Shown in pieces: positions 51,990-61,134 of a DNA stretch of 64,000 nucleotides (position 1 is its first letter; every line of letters begins with the position of its first letter). The DNA is from an uncultured Muribaculaceae bacterium (GTDB taxonomy: Bacteria > Bacteroidota > Bacteroidia > Bacteroidales > Muribaculaceae): the NCBI GenBank assembly GCA_947626355.1, contig CANQRV010000007.1, positions 1 to 64,000 on the forward strand. Reading direction: 5' to 3'. The translations under genes and the position numbers were made by a program. The notes beneath the pieces were generated by a model that ran no database searches, was not told the origin of the DNA, and was given only the letters and a program-made list of their open reading frames with translations.

Positions 51990-53033
51990 ATGAAGAGATT
52001 TGGTTACCATATAATTTCTATTTTTTGCTGTCTGGCCATCTTCGCATGGGCAGCCAGGGCAGCCGTCCCCTCGGTGACGGCCAGGCTCGACTCCGTGCAG
52101 CTGATGATGGGCAATATCACGATGCTTCGCCTCGAGGTGGTGAAGGATGCTTCGGCAGAAGGGGAATTCCCTATGTTCGCGGCTCCTTCGCAGTCGGGGT
52201 ATGTGGGCATCTGCGGCGACAGCATCGAGCTTCGCACGTCGATAAAGCGCGATACCGCTGAAATCGGCTCCGGCAGGATTCAGGTCAACTATCAGGTGCC
52301 GCTCCAGGCCTTCGACTCCGGCAGCTTTCATCTTCCGGCTTTCGTCTATGTCTCTGGCCGCGACACTGCCCGATCTAACCTGCTCAACCTTAAGGTGCTC
52401 CCTGTGCCGGGACTCACCGCCGACTCGGAGATAGCGCCGCTCGCCCCGGTGGCTGAGCCGGAGGGTAAATCGTTTTTCGATTTCCTCCCGGATTTCATAG
52501 TCGATTTCTGGTGGCTCATCATTCTGATCCTCCTCGCCATCGCGGCTGCCGTCTGGGCTGTCAGGAGATATCGGAAGGAGGGAGCGATCCTTCCGAAGAA
52601 ACCGGAGTCCAACCCCTACGACGTGGCTATGGATGCCCTCGTGAAGCTCAAGGAGAAGAACCTCTGGGCTCAGGGGATGGAGAAGGAATATTTCACAGAG
52701 CTCACCGAAATCCTTCGTGTGTATCTTGAGAAGAGGTTCGGCGTCAATGCCATGGAGATGACGTCGCGCCAGATTATGGAGACCCTTCAGGGGCTCGGCG
52801 ACGTGCGTGAGAAACGCGACTATATCAGGCAGATCCTAAGCGTGGCCGACTTTGTTAAGTTTGCCAAGGTGCGTCCCCTGCCGGCCGACAACATAGCGGC
52901 CTATGACAATGCCGTGCGTTTTGTAGAGGAGACAAAACCCGTGGCTGTGGTGGCCGAGGCTTCTAAGGAGGCCGGCGACGCTAAGACTCAGGCAGTTCCG
53001 GCTGCCGACAACAGGAAAGGAGGTGGAAAATGA
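51990..53033 (+). CDS. Bat-operon membrane protein: beta domain, TM helix, BatD-like tail
   Basis: A 347-residue protein. Signal peptide to about residue 24 (FAWAARA), a periplasmic beta domain (about 25-150), a single membrane helix (about 172-192, WWLIILILLAIAAAVWAV) and a cytoplasmic helical tail with the pattern EYFTELTEILRVYLEKRFG, then EMTSRQIMETL and SVADFVKFAK. That tail matches the tail of BatD (FYDEMLTALWGYLSHKLRM ... LISLLDECEFAKYS). It overlaps batA by 4 bases. Its exact role is not known to me. Confidence 0.8.
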   Translation: MKRFGYHIISIFCCLAIFAWAARAAVPSVTARLDSVQLMMGNITMLRLEVVKDASAEGEFPMFAAPSQSGYVGICGDSIELRTSIKRDTAEIGSGRIQVNYQVPLQAFDSGSFHLPAFVYVSGRDTARSNLLNLKVLPVPGLTADSEIAPLAPVAEPEGKSFFDFLPDFIVDFWWLIILILLAIAAAVWAVRRYRKEGAILPKKPESNPYDVAMDALVKLKEKNLWAQGMEKEYFTELTEILRVYLEKRFGVNAMEMTSRQIMETLQGLGDVREKRDYIRQILSVADFVKFAKVRPLPADNIAAYDNAVRFVEETKPVAVVAEASKEAGDAKTQAVPAADNRKGGGK

Positions 53034-54007
53034 TGCTCAAATATCCGGCCCTGCTGTGGCTGCTGCTTATATGCGTGCCGCTCATCGCATGGTATGTATG
53101 GAAGCAGCGTGATTCCGACCCGTCGATAGGGATGTCGACCCTCTCGATGTTCAAGGGCTTTCACGGCAGCTGGCGCCAGTGGCTCCGTCATGTGGTGTTT
53201 GCCCTGATTCTCGTGTCGATAGGCGCGATGATCGTGGCTCTCGCAAGGCCACAGACATTCGACCATTACCGCACCTCGCGTGTAGAGGGCACTGATATCG
53301 TAATCGCTCTCGACATCTCGGGCAGTATGTCGGCCACTGATTTCCGTCCGTCACGCTTCGCAGCCGCCAAGGATGTGGCCACAAAGTTTGTGAGCCAGCG
53401 TCCCGACGACAACATGGGCCTCGTGGTCTTCGCCGGCGAGAGCCTCTCGCTGATGCCGCTCACCAACGACCGCGCAGCCCTTGTCAACGCCATAAAGAAT
53501 GTCGAGATGGGCGACCTCAACGACGGTACAGCCATCGGCGACGGCCTCGCAAGCGCAGTCAACCGTATAGCATCGGGCAAAGCCAAGTCGAAAAGCATAA
53601 TCCTTCTCACCGACGGCACCAACAATGCCGGAGAGGTGCCACCGTCAACTGCCGCCACCATCGCCAGGCAGAAGGGTATCAAGGTCTACACCATCGGTGT
53701 CGGCACCAACGGCACCATCAGCGTCACAGACCCCTACGGCTTCTCCACCACTACGATGGAGACAAAGATCGACGAGGAGTCGCTGCGCAACATCGCCCAG
53801 ACCACCGGTGGCAAGTTCTTCCGGGCCACCGACGAGCGGATGCTCCAGGAGGTCTTCGCCGAGATCGACTCCCTTGAGAAGACTAAGCTCGATGTCGACC
53901 GCTACACCACCACCGACGAGAATTTCATGCCATGGCTGCTTGTGGCCCTCTGTGCCCTCTGTCTGGCCATGACAATCCGATACACGGCTTTGCGACGCAT
54001 CCCCTGA
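53030..54007 (+). CDS. batA: VWA-domain protein BatA
   Basis: A 325-residue inner-membrane protein with two N-terminal helices (about 8-24 and 54-70), a VWA domain with an intact metal site (D95, S97, S99 in LDISGSMS; Thr in NDGTAIGDG; Asp in LLTDGTNN) and one C-terminal helix (about 302-319). It is part of the Bacteroides aerotolerance complex, linked to oxidative-stress tolerance in that genus. Starts inside the end of the previous gene (ATGA overlap); batB follows 36 bases later. Confidence 0.94.
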   Translation: MMLKYPALLWLLLICVPLIAWYVWKQRDSDPSIGMSTLSMFKGFHGSWRQWLRHVVFALILVSIGAMIVALARPQTFDHYRTSRVEGTDIVIALDISGSMSATDFRPSRFAAAKDVATKFVSQRPDDNMGLVVFAGESLSLMPLTNDRAALVNAIKNVEMGDLNDGTAIGDGLASAVNRIASGKAKSKSIILLTDGTNNAGEVPPSTAATIARQKGIKVYTIGVGTNGTISVTDPYGFSTTTMETKIDEESLRNIAQTTGGKFFRATDERMLQEVFAEIDSLEKTKLDVDRYTTTDENFMPWLLVALCALCLAMTIRYTALRRIP

Positions 54008-54043
54008 GGTATCGTTAATATTTTTCATTGACTCATTTTGCAG

Positions 54044-55090
54044 ATGTTTAGTTTCGCATATCCAAAACTCCTGTTGCTGCTGCTGCTCATCCCGGCATAT
54101 CTTCTGCTGTATATGTGGGCGAGATACGCCAGGCGCAGAAACCTGAAAAAATTCGGCCGCCTGAGAGTCATTGCCCCGTTGATGCCCCAGGTCTCTCCCT
54201 ACAAGCCGGTCATCAAGATCGTCGTGCAGCTGACAGCTCTCGCCATGCTTATAATTGCTTTCGCGCGTCCCTGGGGTGGCGTCAAGGATGAGAAGACCAC
54301 AAAGGAGGGTATCGAGGTTGTGATCGCCGTCGATGCCTCCAACTCCATGCTGGCCTCGTCGACGGCCGACCCGCAGGGCATCGACCGGATGCGCACGGCC
54401 AAGCTCATCCTCGAGAAGCTCATCAATCGCCTCGACAACGACCGGGTGGGCCTTATTGTCTATGCCGGCGACGCCTACACCCTCATCCCGGTGACCAACG
54501 ACTATGTCTCCGCCAAGATGTTCCTTAATTCCATCGATCCTTCGCAGGTCGACAACCAGGGCACCAACATCGCTGCAGCCATCGACATGGCAGCCAATTC
54601 CTTCAGTGAAGACAAGCGTATCGGCAAAGCCATCATCCTTATTACCGATGCCGAGGAGCTGGAGGATGCCGAGAATGTGATGAAGGTGGCGCAGAGCGCC
54701 GCCAGGAGCGGTATCCAGATAGATGTCGTGGGTCTCGGCTCTGGCACTCCCGTGCCGATTCCGCTCGGGAAGTCCGGCTATCTCATTGACCCTGATACCG
54801 GCCAGCCCGTGATGACGGCCCTCAACGAGGACCTCGCCGCCGAGATCGCCAAGGAAGGCAAGGGAATATACGTCAATGCCTCCAACGGCGACGCTCTCAA
54901 CGAGCTCGACAAGCAGCTCGACACTGTGAAGAAGACAGCTCTTGAGTCAAGTCTTGCAGCTGTCCACGACGAGCTCTTCTATATTTTCGTCTGGATTGCG
55001 CTCGCGCTCCTCGTGGTCGATATCTTCGTGCTCGACCGCAAGATCAGCTGGCTCGACAGAATCACTTTCTTCAAAAAGGAGGATAAATGA
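54044..55090 (+). CDS. batB: VWA-domain protein BatB
   Basis: A 348-residue paralogue of BatA: N-terminal helix (about 6-24), second helix (about 57-73), VWA domain with metal site D96, S98, S100 in VDASNSML and LITDAEELED, and a C-terminal helix (FYIFVWIALALLVVDIFVL). The ATG at 54044 (MFSFAYPKLL) follows two codons after a TTG that was not used. The stop overlaps the batC start by 4 bases. Confidence 0.94.
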   Translation: MFSFAYPKLLLLLLLIPAYLLLYMWARYARRRNLKKFGRLRVIAPLMPQVSPYKPVIKIVVQLTALAMLIIAFARPWGGVKDEKTTKEGIEVVIAVDASNSMLASSTADPQGIDRMRTAKLILEKLINRLDNDRVGLIVYAGDAYTLIPVTNDYVSAKMFLNSIDPSQVDNQGTNIAAAIDMAANSFSEDKRIGKAIILITDAEELEDAENVMKVAQSAARSGIQIDVVGLGSGTPVPIPLGKSGYLIDPDTGQPVMTALNEDLAAEIAKEGKGIYVNASNGDALNELDKQLDTVKKTALESSLAAVHDELFYIFVWIALALLVVDIFVLDRKISWLDRITFFKKEDK

Positions 55091-55878
55091 TGAAAAGAAA
55101 CGTATTATATATAGTGGTGGCCGCCTTCTGCATGGGCTTCATTTTTCCGGCCTATGCCGACAAGCCGGTGTCGGTGCGTAAGGAGCGCAGGCTGATTACG
55201 GAGGGCAACAAGCTCTACAACAGTGGGCAGTACAGGCGTGCGCTCCTTAAATACCAGGACGCGCTGAAGGCAAATGCCGCTTCTCCGGTGGGACGTTACA
55301 ATCTCGGTCTCACGCAGCTGCGTCTCGGCACCAATCCCGCCGACACCACGCCAAAGGCCAAGGAGATGCTCGAGACCGGCCTGAAGAATCTCCAGCAGAT
55401 CGCCTCGATGGGCGCCGATAAGCCTAAACTCGCCGCCATGGCGAGCTTCAATCTCGGCAATGTCGCCTTCAATGCGGAAGATTATCAGAACGCACTCGGT
55501 CTCTACAAGCAGGCTCTGCGCCTCAATCCGGCCGATGACGCTGCTCGACGCAATCTGCGCATCACCCAGCTGAAGCTCCAGAATCAGGACCAGAACAAGG
55601 ACCAGAACAAGGATCAGAATCAGGACCAGAACAAAGACCAGAACAAGGACCAGAATAAAGACCAGAACAAGGATCAAGACCAGAACCAGAATCAGGACAA
55701 CAAAGACCAGAAGCAGGATCAGCAGCAACAGCAGCCTCAGGAGCAGCAGCTCAACCAGCAGACGGCCGACCAGATCCTCCAGGCTATCGAGAACAAGGAA
55801 AACCAGACGCGCGCTCGTGTGGGCACCAATAAGGGCGACAAGTCGCGCGGCAGAAACCATAACCGCAAAAACTGGTGA
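55087..55878 (+). CDS. batC: TPR protein BatC with Asp-Gln-Asn-Lys repeat
   Basis: A 263-residue exported protein with a signal peptide (to YADKP, about residue 25), TPR-like helices (about 35-155; NKLYNSGQYRRALLKYQDAL and NLGNVAFNAEDYQNALGLYK) and a long low-complexity segment at residues 166-217 dominated by DQNK units. The C-terminus is basic (RGRNHNRKNW). TPRs suggest it holds partners such as BatD or BatB together in the periplasm. The repeat is DNA-level repetitive (12-base units), so its length may vary between strains. Confidence 0.9.
   Translation: MMKRNVLYIVVAAFCMGFIFPAYADKPVSVRKERRLITEGNKLYNSGQYRRALLKYQDALKANAASPVGRYNLGLTQLRLGTNPADTTPKAKEMLETGLKNLQQIASMGADKPKLAAMASFNLGNVAFNAEDYQNALGLYKQALRLNPADDAARRNLRITQLKLQNQDQNKDQNKDQNQDQNKDQNKDQNKDQNKDQDQNQNQDNKDQKQDQQQQQPQEQQLNQQTADQILQAIENKENQTRARVGTNKGDKSRGRNHNRKNW
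55582..55737 (+). repeat. In-frame 12-base tandem repeat inside batC
   Basis: Imperfect copies of a 12-base unit of the type GACCAGAACAAG encode DQNK/DQNQ, drifting into Gln-rich code near the 3' end. Unit length is a multiple of three, so copy-number change would alter the linker length and not break the frame. Not a CRISPR: the units are adjacent, with no spacers. Confidence 0.8.
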
Positions 55879-55883
55879 TAGTC

Positions 55884-56807
55884 ATGAAGGGAATGTCTTA
55901 TGTCGGCTTTGCGGTCTTATGCCTTCTGGCAATGGTGATGCTTCCGGTGTCTGCATCGGCCGCCGGTGAGTCGGCGCCTAATATCTACCTGTCGTCGCAG
56001 CTATCCACGAAAAAGGCTGTGGTGGGCGAGATGATAGCCTACGATGTGGTGTTGCATTCATCTTCTCCCGACATAGCCGGGGTGATGCCCGTCACGGAAC
56101 CGTCTTTCGACGGTCTGGTGAGTTATCCCCTGGCACCCGACAATCGCATTTCCGAGCCTGCCGACGGTGATGGCGGTGAATATACAGCGGTAGTGGCCAG
56201 ATATTTCCTCTCGCCGGCCAGGGAGGGGAAATATAAGGTGAAGGCTCCCTCTTTTGTGGTCGGGGTAGCGCTCGGTGGAATTGGCGTGGATCCTTTCTGG
56301 GGCGACATCATTCCCGCCGATGTCAAGGAATACCAGCTCACGGCTCCTGACCTGTCGCTCAGAGTCTCCGCTCTGCCTCAAAAGAAAGTCCCCGACGGAT
56401 TCTCCGGCGCTGTAGGAGAGTTTGAGATCGCCGTTGAGCTCCCTAAAGGCCATATTGTCAATGACGAGGATGCCGTGGTGCTCTTCACTATATGCGGCAG
56501 AGGCAACCTCGAGAAGGCGCAGCTGCCTGAAATACATTCCCTTTTCGACAGCAAGCTGAGGTTTAAGTCGGAGACCCCGGTCTACAATCATTTCATCAAG
56601 GATGGCGAGCTCTGGTCGGAAATCGAGATCGAGTGTGTCTTCTGTCCGTCTTCCACCGGACGCTTCCGCATCCAGCCTGCCACATTCTGCTTCTTCAACA
56701 ATGCCGATTCCCGCTATGAATGCGTCACGTCGGCTCCTCTCGACGTGGATGTCGGCGATGCCTCCAGAGAGGCGGAGCCATCCGCTCCGCAGTTTGAGGA
56801 GATATGA
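55884..56807 (+). CDS. Short BatD-like periplasmic protein
   Basis: A 307-residue exported protein (signal to about residue 22; a GTG nine bases upstream is an alternative start). Two stretches mirror the next gene, BatD: NIYLSSQLSTKKAVVGEMIA against NLYLRANVSKSTAYEQEALV, and FSGAVGEFEIAVELP against FSGGVGEFKITSSLP. It thus corresponds to the second and third beta domains of BatD, but it lacks the first domain, the membrane helix and the cytoplasmic tail. It is probably soluble in the periplasm and arose by partial duplication. batD follows after 38 bases. Confidence 0.8.
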   Translation: MKGMSYVGFAVLCLLAMVMLPVSASAAGESAPNIYLSSQLSTKKAVVGEMIAYDVVLHSSSPDIAGVMPVTEPSFDGLVSYPLAPDNRISEPADGDGGEYTAVVARYFLSPAREGKYKVKAPSFVVGVALGGIGVDPFWGDIIPADVKEYQLTAPDLSLRVSALPQKKVPDGFSGAVGEFEIAVELPKGHIVNDEDAVVLFTICGRGNLEKAQLPEIHSLFDSKLRFKSETPVYNHFIKDGELWSEIEIECVFCPSSTGRFRIQPATFCFFNNADSRYECVTSAPLDVDVGDASREAEPSAPQFEEI

Positions 56808-56845
56808 ATGACGTATATATTTAACTTAGGAAATACTTAGACTTT

Positions 56846-58681
56846 ATGTTGCGTTTCAGACATATTATTCTTGCAATGCTGCTCAGCGTCGCCTCAGTGG
56901 CGTTCGGAGCGAGCGTGCGGCTTTCAGTCGATGCCCCGAGAGGCAAGCGTGCCATCGAGGTCGGCGACATATTCTACATCACCTATGAGGTGAGCAATCT
57001 TGACGCCGCCCCCTCACGGCCTTCTGCCGTCGACGGTGCGAAGGTGATGTATTTCGACCGCACGGGGCAGTCCACTTCCGTGACGAGTGTCAACGGAAAG
57101 GTCACTCAGTCGTCGAGCTTCATCTATACTCTTACCCTCAGGGCGCAGAAGGAGGGTAGCTACACTTTCGGCCCGGTCAGCGTCGGAGGCGTCAAGAGCA
57201 ACCAGATATCATATCACATAGGCCATGCCTCGGCAAGACAGCAACAGCAGCCCGGGCCGCAGGCCTCAGCTTCGGGCGCCCCCGACTCCGGCAAACCTAA
57301 ATTCATCGGGAAGGGCGACGGCAATCTTTATCTGAGAGCCAATGTCTCGAAGTCCACCGCTTATGAGCAGGAGGCCCTCGTCTATACTGTGAAGCTCTAC
57401 ACCACCTATGATGCCATCAAGTTTATCGGCGCTACGGCTGCTCCTAAGTTTGAGAATTTTGTGGTCGAGGAGTCGAAAGACGTTTCGTCGTCTCTCTCCT
57501 ACGAGACGGTCAACGGTAAGACCTACGCGACAGCCATCATTGCTCGCTACATCATCTTTCCGCAGATGGCCGGCACGCTTAAGATCACCGGCAACACTTA
57601 TACTGTAAGCGTCGACGAGAGGGAATATTTCCACGATCCGTGGTTCGGCCGTATGTCGGTGCCCAAGCCGTTGCAGCTCAATGTTACGCCCAACGACCTT
57701 CAGGTGAAAGTCAACCCCCTTCCGCTCCCCAAGCCTGCCGATTTCTCGGGCGGCGTAGGTGAGTTCAAGATCACGTCGTCACTGCCGCAGCAGCAGTTCA
57801 TGAGCAACCAGGCTGCCTCGATTGTATATACTGTCACCGGCACGGGCAATCTGAAGTATGTCACGCTGCCCGACCTCAACAAGCTATATCCGAGCCAGCT
57901 CGAGGTCTATTCGGCAACGCCCGAGGTCAACGCCACCGTAGGCTCGTCAAATGTCAGCGGCTCTTCGAGGTTCGACTATTCCTTCATGCCTCTTGAGAGC
58001 GGCTCCTTCTCGATACCCTCCGTCACACTCACGTATTTCAATCCACGCTCCGGCGTGTATGAGAAATCGACGGCTTTAGGCTATCAGATAAATGTCGGCC
58101 AGGGAAAGGGATCGGCAAAGTCGCAGACTCTGGCCAGAAAGTCTTTCGACGACAAGCTTATGCCCGTCGACATGAATCTCACGCCACATTATCGCCCGTA
58201 TGTACGCGGCTTTGCTTTCTGGCTGTGGTATATCGTTCCGGTGGCTCTGCTCATAGCCTCTGTAATCTACTATCGTCGCTATCTGCGTCTCAATTCCGAC
58301 ATCATGGCCGTGAGGAGCAGGAAGGCCGGCTCCATAGCACGCAAGAGCCTCCGCAAGGCTGAGCAGTGTCTGCGACGCGACGACGGCGATCACTTCTACG
58401 ACGAGATGCTCACCGCCCTCTGGGGCTATCTCTCGCATAAGCTCAGGATGCCCACTTCGGAACTCTCTCGCGACAACGTCAGGTCGGTGCTCGAGGAATA
58501 CGGCGCGGCCCACGAAAGCATCGACGCGCTGATCTCACTGCTCGACGAGTGCGAGTTTGCCAAATATTCATCTTCCTCCTCTTCCGTCTCCATGCGTCAG
58601 GTCTACGATGAAGGCGTCAATGTGATCAATCAACTGGAATCTTCGTTTAAAGCTAACAAAGGAAAGAACAATGAAAAATAA
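56846..58681 (+). CDS. batD: Aerotolerance protein BatD
   Basis: A 611-residue membrane protein with signal peptide (to about residue 22), three periplasmic beta domains (about 25-130, 150-285, 290-435), a Pro/Gln-rich linker near 132-150, one membrane helix near 455-477 (FWLWYIVPVALLIASVIYY) and a cytoplasmic helical tail. This is the standard BatD layout. The tail is alike to that of the membrane protein at 51990. It overlaps batE by 11 bases. Confidence 0.93.
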   Translation: MLRFRHIILAMLLSVASVAFGASVRLSVDAPRGKRAIEVGDIFYITYEVSNLDAAPSRPSAVDGAKVMYFDRTGQSTSVTSVNGKVTQSSSFIYTLTLRAQKEGSYTFGPVSVGGVKSNQISYHIGHASARQQQQPGPQASASGAPDSGKPKFIGKGDGNLYLRANVSKSTAYEQEALVYTVKLYTTYDAIKFIGATAAPKFENFVVEESKDVSSSLSYETVNGKTYATAIIARYIIFPQMAGTLKITGNTYTVSVDEREYFHDPWFGRMSVPKPLQLNVTPNDLQVKVNPLPLPKPADFSGGVGEFKITSSLPQQQFMSNQAASIVYTVTGTGNLKYVTLPDLNKLYPSQLEVYSATPEVNATVGSSNVSGSSRFDYSFMPLESGSFSIPSVTLTYFNPRSGVYEKSTALGYQINVGQGKGSAKSQTLARKSFDDKLMPVDMNLTPHYRPYVRGFAFWLWYIVPVALLIASVIYYRRYLRLNSDIMAVRSRKAGSIARKSLRKAEQCLRRDDGDHFYDEMLTALWGYLSHKLRMPTSELSRDNVRSVLEEYGAAHESIDALISLLDECEFAKYSSSSSSVSMRQVYDEGVNVINQLESSFKANKGKNNEK

Positions 58682-59492
58682 TATCACGGCATGGGTGCTG
58701 ATTCTGTTTTTCTTCTTTGCCGTCCCATTGTGTCATGGCGCCATGACTTTGGCGGATGCTGATTCCGCCTACAGCCGCGGCGACTATCAGGCTGCCGTCG
58801 ACGCCTATGTGGATGTGATGGAGAGCCAGGGATATTCCGCTCCTCTACTCTTCAATCTCGGCAATGCCGCTTTCAAGGCGGGCGACTGGGGCCTTGCCCG
58901 CCTGTCGTATGAGCGGGCACGTAGGCTCGATCCCTCCTCGGAGGCCATCAACAACAATCTGGATTATCTCGCCTCCAAGATAGAAGACGCCAACAAGGCC
59001 GAGCTGAAAGGCAGGAAATATAAGGTGACGCCCGATGAGATGTCGTTCTTTCAGAGTCTGCATAAAACGGTGGCGCAAGACCGCACGTCCGACTATTGGG
59101 CTGTCTTCTCGGCAATGGCTTTCGTGCTCTTCATCTGCTTCGCGGCCCTCTATATATTCTCCCGTAACGTGCTTGCCCGCAAGGTGGGCTTCTTCGCGGG
59201 CATGATATTTGCCGGATTCTCCGTCGTCTTCATCATTTTCGCTTTCTCAGCGGCGAGGGCCGCGGCCAGCTCCGACCGCGGTGTGGTGATGGCTTTCAAG
59301 GTCGATCTGCTCACTGAGCCCTCGGAAGGCTCCGGCCCGGTGGCCACTCCGCTCACCAGAGGCACCCGTATGGATGTCGTCTCCGAAGAGGTCGACGCCG
59401 AGGGCAGCGTCTCGTGGTATAAGGTGCGCCTTAACAGCGACTTCGTGGGTTGGATTCCGGCTTCCGACTTCCGCGTGATCGGGAATCCGTGA
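58671..59492 (+). CDS. batE: TPR-SH3 membrane protein BatE
   Basis: A 273-residue protein with signal peptide (to about residue 24), a TPR pair (about 28-105; LFNLGNAAFKAGDWGLARLSYERARRL is the clearest unit, longer stretches omitted), two membrane helices (about 142-162 and 170-195) and a C-terminal SH3-type domain ending GWIPASDFRVIG. It closes the bat operon; the ATG lies inside the end of batD (11-base overlap). A weak hairpin near 59516-59528 follows. Confidence 0.92.
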   Translation: MKNNITAWVLILFFFFAVPLCHGAMTLADADSAYSRGDYQAAVDAYVDVMESQGYSAPLLFNLGNAAFKAGDWGLARLSYERARRLDPSSEAINNNLDYLASKIEDANKAELKGRKYKVTPDEMSFFQSLHKTVAQDRTSDYWAVFSAMAFVLFICFAALYIFSRNVLARKVGFFAGMIFAGFSVVFIIFAFSAARAAASSDRGVVMAFKVDLLTEPSEGSGPVATPLTRGTRMDVVSEEVDAEGSVSWYKVRLNSDFVGWIPASDFRVIGNP

Positions 59493-59649
59493 CCCCGTGG
59501 CTCATTCCTGCAGCCGCGTCATTGACGCTCCCGGAAAAAATATGCACATTGATCTCATAAAAATTTTGTGTTTTTTTTTGCAGGATGACAAATTATTCCT
59601 AAATTAGCATTCAGAAAATTCGTTAAACCTCATAAATACCATCCAAACA

Positions 59650-59913
59650 ATGAGCAAGACCATCACATTCAACGAGCTTCGCAGACTCAAGGACAGTCTG
59701 CCCGACGGCTCCACCCACCGTATAGCCGATGAGCTTAACTGCACGGTACAGACAGTGAGAAACTATTTCGGAGGCGTCAACTATCAGTTTGGCAAGAATG
59801 CCGGCATGCATATCGAGCCCGGTCCCGACGGTGGCCTCGTTGTGCTCGACGACACCACTATCTACGATATGGCTGTCAAGATTCTTGAGGAGCAAAACAA
59901 GAAAGAAGCCTGA
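59650..59913 (+). CDS. Small conserved DNA-binding-type protein
   Basis: An 87-residue protein with a helix-turn-helix-like segment THRIADELNCTVQTVRNYFG at about residues 22-41, followed by a Gly-rich strand pair and a C-terminal helix (YDMAVKILEEQNKK). Short proteins of this kind are conserved across Bacteroidales and are listed as DNA-binding; the target is unknown. A candidate promoter lies upstream: TTTG (59577-59580), a 19-base spacer and TAAATTAG (59600-59607, weak). The USP-fusion gene follows after 46 bases. Confidence 0.65.
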   Translation: MSKTITFNELRRLKDSLPDGSTHRIADELNCTVQTVRNYFGGVNYQFGKNAGMHIEPGPDGGLVVLDDTTIYDMAVKILEEQNKKEA

Positions 59914-59959
59914 CCCTGACGACAGCTCGTCGCGCTTCTGATTTCAATATTTCAACGTT

Positions 59960-61087
59960 ATGGGAGAAGACAGATTCATAACTCTTGCCATTCATACCTA
60001 TGAACGGGCTCTGGCTTTGCGCACTTTGCTTGAGGCGCATGCCATCGCTGTGCGTCTTGAGAACGTAGACCTCGGCACTTCATCCGTCAATTCCGGTGTC
60101 AGGGTGAGAATCAGGAAAAGCGATCTTCCCCTTGCCTTGAAATTGGTGGAGTCGGGAGATGGCGAAAGCATCTCCAGGACTGTAATGAAAATGACGGGTG
60201 TGAGCGGTAATCTGCTCATTCCCGTCGATTTTTCACAATACAGCATGCTCGCATGCCGCCTCGCTTTCCAGCTTGCAAGGCGTCTCGACCTTCACCCGGT
60301 GCTCCTCCACGCTTTCGCAACCCCCTATTTCGCCGGTGCCCTCCCTTATTCAGAGGATATCCCGGGCGACTTCTCCGATAATATCTCGAGCATGGAGGCC
60401 TCGGCCGACATGAGGGTGGAGGCTGAAAAGATGATGAGGAAGTTCAGGGCCAGAGTGGAGGATGCCATCGTTAAGGGCGACCTCCCCGACGTGAAGTTCA
60501 CTTCATGCGTAAGGGAGGGTGTGCCGGAGGATGTTATCCTCGACTATTGCCGCACCACTCCGCCTGCTCTTGTAGTAATGGCCACGCGTGGCCGCGAGAA
60601 GAAGGAGGAGGAGCTGATCGGCAGCGTCACTGCCGAGGTGCTTGACTCATGCCGGGTGCCGGTGTTCACTGTGCCCGAGAATTGCGTCTTCGACTCCGTG
60701 GAGTCGATTGTCAGGCTCGCCTATTTCTGCAATCTCGACCAGCAGGACATCATTTCAATCGACTCCCTCATGAGGATGTTCGGATATCCCGACATCCGGC
60801 TTACCCTCATCCCCGTCAATCCCCGCGCGGGAAGCGACATCCGCAAGAAGGTCGCTTCACTATGCGATTATCTCGTATCCAATTATCCTACAGCTAAATT
60901 CAATACCGCCGTCTTCAGCGAGAAGGATTTCCGCTCCGAGTTCGAACGTTTCGAGAAGGACTCCGCGCTGCAGATGATCATCGTGCCTAATAAGAAGAAA
61001 AATGTTTTCAGCCGGCTCTTCAATCCCGGCATCGCACATAAAATATTGTTTGAAAAAGATATGCCCTTGCTTGCGCTTCCTGTCTGA
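59960..61087 (+). CDS. DUF2007-universal stress protein fusion
   Basis: A 375-residue cytoplasmic protein. Residues 1-70 match DUF2007, a putative signalling domain (YERALALRTLLEAHAIAV, then VRVRIRKSDLPLAL). From about residue 82 a UspA-type domain begins (LLIPVDFSQYSMLACRLAFQ, then VMATRGREKKEEELIGSVTA with a modified G-(x)-G loop), and the last 140 residues look like a second, divergent Usp half. Universal stress proteins bind nucleotides and respond to stress or redox. The fusion with DUF2007 suggests sensing, which is inference. The mutS2 gene begins 47 bases downstream. Confidence 0.82.
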   Translation: MGEDRFITLAIHTYERALALRTLLEAHAIAVRLENVDLGTSSVNSGVRVRIRKSDLPLALKLVESGDGESISRTVMKMTGVSGNLLIPVDFSQYSMLACRLAFQLARRLDLHPVLLHAFATPYFAGALPYSEDIPGDFSDNISSMEASADMRVEAEKMMRKFRARVEDAIVKGDLPDVKFTSCVREGVPEDVILDYCRTTPPALVVMATRGREKKEEELIGSVTAEVLDSCRVPVFTVPENCVFDSVESIVRLAYFCNLDQQDIISIDSLMRMFGYPDIRLTLIPVNPRAGSDIRKKVASLCDYLVSNYPTAKFNTAVFSEKDFRSEFERFEKDSALQMIIVPNKKKNVFSRLFNPGIAHKILFEKDMPLLALPV

Positions 61088-61134
61088 GGGCAGGTGCCAC
61101 CGCAGACGCGCATCGTCCTATTTTCTGCTGTTTA

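Noticed and set aside
55582..55737. CRISPR-like repeat
   Set aside because: The units are contiguous, coding in frame and have no spacers; it is a protein repeat in batC.
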